Assembly (NCBI GenBank): GCA_900319275.1 | Contig: ONNS01000016.1 | Coordinates: forward strand, 1 to 38,283 | DNA length: 38,283 nucleotides | Direction of reading: 5' to 3' | DNA from: an uncultured Eubacteriales bacterium | GTDB lineage: Bacteria; Bacillota; Clostridia; Oscillospirales; Oscillospiraceae | Shown here: piece after piece, positions 34,633 to 38,283 of the stretch | Numbering within the stretch: the stretch's first letter is position 1 | Layout of the letters: each line of letters starts with the position of its first letter | The notes under the pieces: model-generated | Seen by the model: the letters and a program-made list of their open reading frames with translations, nothing else | Databases searched by the model: none | Told to the model about the DNA's origin: nothing | Position numbers and translations under genes: made by a program

Positions 34633-35883
34633 ATGTACAAACCCTTAGCCGATGAGATCCGGCCCCGCTCGCTCGACGAGGTCGTGGGGCAAAAACATAT
34701 TCTGGGCCCGAACGGCCTGCTGCGCCGCATTGCCGACAGCGGCCAGATCCCGAACATGATCTTCTACGGCCCCTCGGGCACAGGGAAAACCACTGTGGCC
34801 CGCATCCTGGCCGAGCGGACCAACCGCACGCTCCGCAAGCTGAACGCCACGACGGCCGGGATCGCCGATATCAAGCAGATCATCGCCGAGCTCGACACGA
34901 TGCTGACACCCGGCGGCGTGCTGCTGTACCTGGACGAGATCCAGTATTTCAACAAAAAACAGCAGCAGTCACTGCTGGAGTTCATCGAGGACGGGCGCAT
35001 CACGCTGATTGCCTCGACGACGGAAAACCCCTATTTCTGCGTCTTCAACGCGATTCTGAGCCGCTCGACCGTGTTTGAATTCAAAAGCGTGCCGGTCAGC
35101 GAGGTCGAGGGCGCCGTCGCGCGCGCCGTGGATATCTTAAACAGCCGCCGCGCTGCGCCGCTCACGCTTGAGAGTGGTGTGATACACCGCATCGCCCAGG
35201 GCTGCGGCGGCGACGTGCGCAAGGCCATGAACGCGCTCGAGCTGCTGTTCTCGGCCTCGGCCGGGCGCAACGTCATCACGCTTGAGGACGCCGCCGACAT
35301 CACCCAGCGCAGCGCCATGCGCTACGACCGCGACGGGGACGAGCACTTTGACGCGCTCTCGGCGTTGATGAAGTCGCTGCGCGGCTCGGATCCCGACGCC
35401 GCCATGCACTATCTGGCCCGCCTGCTCGAGGCCGGGGATCTGATCGGCGCCTGCCGACGCATCCTCTGCTCGGCCAGTGAGGACATCGGGCTTGCCTATC
35501 CGCAGGCCGTGCCGATCGTCAAGGCCTGTGTGGATTCCGCGCTGCAGCTTGGCCTGCCCGAGGCGCGGCTGCCGCTGGCCGAGGCCTGTCTGCTGCTGGC
35601 GACCGCGCCGAAGTCAAACTCGGCCTGCATGGCCATCGACGCGGCGCTCGCCGACGTGCGTGCGGGCAAGGGCCGCAGCGTCCCGCGCGAGCTGCAGAAC
35701 GTCCACGCCGACGGCACGGGCTTTGAGCGCGAGCAGGGCTATCGCTACCCGCACGACTTCCCCGGCCACTGGGTGCGGCAGCAGTATCTGCCCGACGAGC
35801 TGAAGGGCGCGCACTACTACGAGTACGGCGACAACAAGACCGAACAGGCCGCGAAGCGGTACTGGGAAGAGATTAAAAAATAA
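34633..35883 (+). CDS. rarA: Replication-associated recombination protein A (RarA/MgsA)
   Basis: The 416-residue AAA+ ATPase opens MYKPLADEIRPRSLDEVVGQ. It has Walker A GPSGTGKTT near residue 46, Walker B LLYLDEIQYF near residue 97, sensor 1 STTENPYF and the C-terminal tetramer domain (RRILCSASEDIGLAYPQA, PKSNSACMAIDAALADVR, YRYPHDFPGHW). It acts at stalled replication forks. The chosen start follows AGAGG; an in-frame upstream ATG lies in hairpin DNA and would add 55 non-conserved residues. Confidence 0.93.
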   Translation: MYKPLADEIRPRSLDEVVGQKHILGPNGLLRRIADSGQIPNMIFYGPSGTGKTTVARILAERTNRTLRKLNATTAGIADIKQIIAELDTMLTPGGVLLYLDEIQYFNKKQQQSLLEFIEDGRITLIASTTENPYFCVFNAILSRSTVFEFKSVPVSEVEGAVARAVDILNSRRAAPLTLESGVIHRIAQGCGGDVRKAMNALELLFSASAGRNVITLEDAADITQRSAMRYDRDGDEHFDALSALMKSLRGSDPDAAMHYLARLLEAGDLIGACRRILCSASEDIGLAYPQAVPIVKACVDSALQLGLPEARLPLAEACLLLATAPKSNSACMAIDAALADVRAGKGRSVPRELQNVHADGTGFEREQGYRYPHDFPGHWVRQQYLPDELKGAHYYEYGDNKTEQAAKRYWEEIKK

Positions 35884-36062
35884 TGGACATCCAGGTAAAC
35901 GATATTCTGACCATGAAAAAAGCCCACCCCTGCGGCTCGAAGCAGTGGCTGGTGCTGCGCACCGGCGCGGATTTCAAGCTGCGCTGTCTCGGCTGCGGGC
36001 ACGAGGTCACGGGCGCCCGCTCGAAGTTCGAGAAAAACATCCGCCAGGTGGAGCGGCCGTGA
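35883..36062 (+). CDS. DUF951 family small protein
   Basis: The 59-residue protein matches DUF951, found throughout Firmicutes: VNDILTMKKAHPCGSKQWLV, then GADFKLRCLGCGHEV with a CxxC pair, then a basic end. Its function is unknown. A single zinc-binding knuckle is plausible. The start overlaps the rarA stop (TAATG) and the end overlaps the next gene. Confidence 0.88.
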   Translation: MDIQVNDILTMKKAHPCGSKQWLVLRTGADFKLRCLGCGHEVTGARSKFEKNIRQVERP

Positions 36063-36307
36063 ACGGCGTCTATATTCTTCGCTGCGCCGACGGGAGCCTG
36101 TATACCGGCTGGACCAACGACGTCGAGGCGCGCATAAAGGCGCACAATGAAGGCCGCGGCGGGGCGAAATATACCCGCTCGCGCCGCCCGGTCACGCTGG
36201 TCTATTGGGAGGACTGCGGAACGAAGGAGCAGGCCATGAGCCGCGAATGGCACATCAAGCACCTGCCGCGCGAGCAAAAATTGGCGCTGATCGCCGAGCA
36301 AAGTTGA
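36059..36307 (+). CDS. GIY-YIG nuclease-fold protein (UPF0213)
   Basis: The 82-residue protein consists of a lone GIY-YIG domain: GVYILRCADGSLYTGWTND provides the two signature strands. The conserved arginine lies in VEARIKAHNEG and the glutamate in the C-terminal EWHIKHL region. The start is GTG, overlapping the DUF951 stop (GTGA) and preceded by AGGTGGAG. These short chromosomal members are thought to act in DNA repair or recombination, but this is not established. Confidence 0.9.
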   Translation: MNGVYILRCADGSLYTGWTNDVEARIKAHNEGRGGAKYTRSRRPVTLVYWEDCGTKEQAMSREWHIKHLPREQKLALIAEQS

Positions 36308-36324
36308 GGCTTCTGCGCGCGTTC

Positions 36325-36356
36325 CCGGAGGCATCTGGGGATGCCTCCCTACGGGT
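36325..36356. repeat. Solo CCTACGGG-type hairpin
   Basis: CCCGGAGGCAT and ATGCCTCCCTACGGG pair around CTGGGG. It looks like a single end of the GTAGGG-type miniature elements at 24371-24582 and 30200-30348, without a partner. Confidence 0.55.
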
Positions 36357-36421
36357 GCCCCGCACGGCTGTATGAGTTGGCTGTAAATACTGTTAATCAA
36401 TCTTTTAAGGAGGCATACCGC

Positions 36422-37378
36422 ATGGACTGGATCAGAGAAGAAAACTATGCCGAGGTGATGCGCTCGAAGGTTGAGCCCTATGTGGCCGCGCGAAAAGAGA
36501 GCGGAACCTTCGAGCGCGTGCCGGGGCAACCGATCTATTACGAGCACTTTCGCACCGAGGCGCCGAAGGGCGTGATCGTCATCAGCCACGGCTTTACGGA
36601 ATCCGTGCAGAAGTTCACGGAATCCATTTACTACATGCTGTGCGCGGGCTACGACGTCTGGGGCTTTGACCACCGCGGCCACGGCCGCTCCGTCCGGCTC
36701 AACGGCAACCCCTATGTCGTGCACGTCGAGCGCTTTCGCGACTATGTGGACGACCTGCACTATCTGGTCGAAACACTTGTCAAGCCGGCGGCCGGCACGC
36801 TGCCTCTGTATCTCTACTGCCACTCCATGGGCGGCTGTATCGGTGCCAAGATCATCGAGCAGTACCCCACGCTCTTCAATAAGGCCGTTCTCTCCTCCCC
36901 GATGCTCGGATTGAGCTTCGGAAAGGTGCCTGTCAAGGTCGTATACATCGGCGCAAGCCTCATGGGCATCGGCGAGCGGCGCAAGAACTCGACCAGCCCG
37001 ATCAACGAGTTTGACGCCACGCCGAACTTTGAAGCCTGCTGCGATTCCTCGGAATGCCGCTATCTCTATTATTTTGAAAAGCAGAAGGCAAATCGCCATC
37101 TGCAGACGCGCTCCCCCTCCATCCAGTGGGGCAAGGAAGCTGTAAAAGCCTGCTACCAGGCGGTTTCCGAGTCGCAGACCGCCCGGATTCAGATTCCCGT
37201 GCTGCTCTTCCAGGCCGGCAACGACACCGTGGTCGAAAACAGCGCACAGGATCTGTTCGCCTCGCGCGTCAGACAGTGCGAGCTCGTCCGCATCCCCGAC
37301 ATGAAGCACGAGCTGTACATGACCGATTCCGACGTGCTGATCCCGTACTGGGAAAAGATCTTCGCTTTTCTCCAGTAA
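36422..37378 (+). CDS. Alpha/beta hydrolase, lysophospholipase/monoacylglycerol-lipase-like
   Basis: The 318-residue cytoplasmic protein has the hydrolase pattern VIVISHGFTESV (oxyanion), WGFDHRGHGRS, the nucleophile elbow LYCHSMGGCIG (about residue 140), acid Asp in FQAGNDTVV and the catalytic histidine in DMKHELY. This is the PldB/monoacylglycerol lipase branch. There is no signal peptide. The start follows AAGGAGG at eight bases. A terminator follows directly. The substrate is unknown. Confidence 0.87.
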   Translation: MDWIREENYAEVMRSKVEPYVAARKESGTFERVPGQPIYYEHFRTEAPKGVIVISHGFTESVQKFTESIYYMLCAGYDVWGFDHRGHGRSVRLNGNPYVVHVERFRDYVDDLHYLVETLVKPAAGTLPLYLYCHSMGGCIGAKIIEQYPTLFNKAVLSSPMLGLSFGKVPVKVVYIGASLMGIGERRKNSTSPINEFDATPNFEACCDSSECRYLYYFEKQKANRHLQTRSPSIQWGKEAVKACYQAVSESQTARIQIPVLLFQAGNDTVVENSAQDLFASRVRQCELVRIPDMKHELYMTDSDVLIPYWEKIFAFLQ

Positions 37379-37404
37379 TTCTCATCCAATACCGTTCCAT
37401 ACGA

Positions 37405-37455
37405 CAGGAGCGGTCGGTTCAATCATGAACCGACCGCTCCTGTTTACTTTATTTT
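37405..37455 (+). terminator. Terminator between convergent hydrolase and surface protein genes
   Basis: CAGGAGCGGTCGGTTCA and TGAACCGACCGCTCCTG form a 17-bp stem followed by TTTACTTTATTTT on the plus strand. It can serve both converging genes. Confidence 0.88.
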
Positions 37456-37474
37456 ACTTTATGCTGTATGTTGA

Positions 37475-38283
37475 TTATTTCGCGCGCGCTTTTTTCCGTG
37501 CTGCAATCGAGACAGCGCCGACGCCGACCGCCGCGACAGCCAACAGGCCGAGCCAGAGCACGATGTTGCTGTTATCCCCGGTGGACGGTGTATTGCTGGG
37601 CGACACGCAGGAGAAGTTCGTCGACACGTTGCCGCTGGAGAACACCGCTCTGATCGTGTGGGTGCCGGCCGCCAGCTGGCTGAGATACAGGTTGTGCAGC
37701 GTAATGACCGTGCTGCCCGACGCCTTGCTGTAGTTGCGCGCATCCACCTTGTTGCCGTCAACATAGATGTCCTCGAAGAGTGCCAGCTCCTCGGAGAAGC
37801 GGAAGCTCAGCGTTTTTCCGCTGCCCTTGATGTACTTGCCGCCCGCGCCCTCAAGGGTCGTGATGGTAAAGGCTTCACTGGCAACGGTGCTGCACTCCGT
37901 GCAGGTATGGGTGCGGGTGCCTTCTTTGCCGTCTTCCGCCTTGACGGTGATCTCCCACGGGCCCCAGCTGTGCGGGAGCATGGGAATCTCTACGGTCTGG
38001 GTCTCGTTGCAGACCGTGCAGGTGACCGTCTTGCTGCCCTTTTCCTTGCAGCTGGCTTCCTTCGTCACGGTGCCTTCGTTCCAGCTGTGCTCGGTCTTCG
38101 CGATCGTCTGGCCCGCCTTGATGACCTGATTGCAGTTCTTGCAGACCTCGTCGCCCGTGTAGCCCTCTTCCTTGCAGCTCGCGTCCTTCTTGTTCCGAAG
38201 CTCCGTGACGTGGGCGGTCATCGGGATATCTTCGGTCTTCGTCTCGTTGCAGATCGAGCAGGTATAGGTTCTGACGCCCTTTT
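37475..38283 (-). CDS. CxxC-repeat cell-surface protein, C-terminal part (5' end outside window)
   Basis: The visible 269 residues are open to the window edge, so the start is missing. Four or more CxxC knuckles occur in repeats of about 40 residues (YTCSIC, VCKNC, VTCTVC, HTCTEC) of a type common in clostridial surface proteins. An Ig-like or beta-rich segment follows (KTLSFRFSEELALFEDIYVDG). The C-terminus is TPSTGDNSNIVLWLGLLAV, a membrane helix, then ARKKARAK. This has the order of a sortase anchor (xPxTG, helix, positive tail), although the first residue is Thr, not Leu. Confidence 0.85.
   Translation of the reverse strand, partial: KGVRTYTCSICNETKTEDIPMTAHVTELRNKKDASCKEEGYTGDEVCKNCNQVIKAGQTIAKTEHSWNEGTVTKEASCKEKGSKTVTCTVCNETQTVEIPMLPHSWGPWEITVKAEDGKEGTRTHTCTECSTVASEAFTITTLEGAGGKYIKGSGKTLSFRFSEELALFEDIYVDGNKVDARNYSKASGSTVITLHNLYLSQLAAGTHTIRAVFSSGNVSTNFSCVSPSNTPSTGDNSNIVLWLGLLAVAAVGVGAVSIAARKKARAK

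Noticed and set aside
36059-36307. The GIY-YIG gene as a homing endonuclease or mobile intron remnant.
   Set aside because: It is a short single-domain UPF0213-type protein embedded by overlap in a housekeeping operon, with no intron or intein nearby.

Overview
The window reads as chromosomal DNA of a high-GC, spore-forming gut-type Clostridia bacterium, most likely an Oscillospiraceae/Ruminococcaceae relative. This rests on strong AGGAGG ribosome sites, sigma-A promoters with 16-18 bp spacers, a YlmC/YmxH-type sporulation protein, DUF951, PrsA-like and AgrC/LytTR-like genes, and GTAGGGG-type miniature repeats. The lineage is an inference. No tRNA, rRNA, transposase, phage gene or CRISPR array was seen.

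Layout. 1-7.6 kb (minus strand): a five-gene overlapping operon (acyltransferase, L-asparaginase, BaiN-like flavoprotein, COG2509 FAD protein, GNAT acetyltransferase), then an ArsB/NhaD/SLC13-type permease behind what looks like a yybP-ykoY manganese riboswitch. 7.8-8.1 kb: a dense cluster of hairpins. 8.2-11.2 kb: a membrane-anchored PpiC-type foldase and a secreted alpha/beta hydrolase. 11.5-14.9 kb: an AgrC/AgrA-like two-component system divergent from a second secreted alpha/beta hydrolase. That hydrolase's promoter carries a two-turn direct repeat typical of LytTR regulators. 15-19 kb: an M23 coiled-coil murein hydrolase and the TldD/TldE protease pair. 19.2-20.4 kb: a GMP synthetase ATP-pyrophosphatase whose glutaminase domain is replaced by an HMA (CxxC) metal-binding domain. 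20.8-30.1 kb: two divergent ABC importers of the ferric-iron type, each with binding protein, fused double permease and ATPase, plus a HAD phosphatase. 30.5-32 kb: a ParB/Noc protein and YlmC. 32.0-32.2 kb: a compact locus with the layout of a type I toxin-antitoxin system (27-codon gene, sequestered Shine-Dalgarno, convergent antisense RNA). 32.5-37.4 kb: HflX, YigZ, RarA, DUF951, GIY-YIG and a lysophospholipase-like hydrolase. The right edge cuts a CxxC-repeat surface protein with a sortase-like tail.

The most unusual signals are three. (1) Several families of intergenic multi-hairpin elements (1-95 and 7831-8122; 11303-11470 and 20443-20610; 31391-31575; 34401-34605). In three families the copies differ by compensatory base-pair changes, and almost all other differences fall in loops, so the folded form is under selection. 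Shared words (CGTCTC linker, GCCTAAGTG) suggest a common superfamily. (2) The HMA-GMP synthetase fusion without a glutaminase domain. (3) The small sense/antisense locus at 31949-32223.

Promoters, terminators and folds were read by eye. Family assignments come from motif recognition, not database searches.
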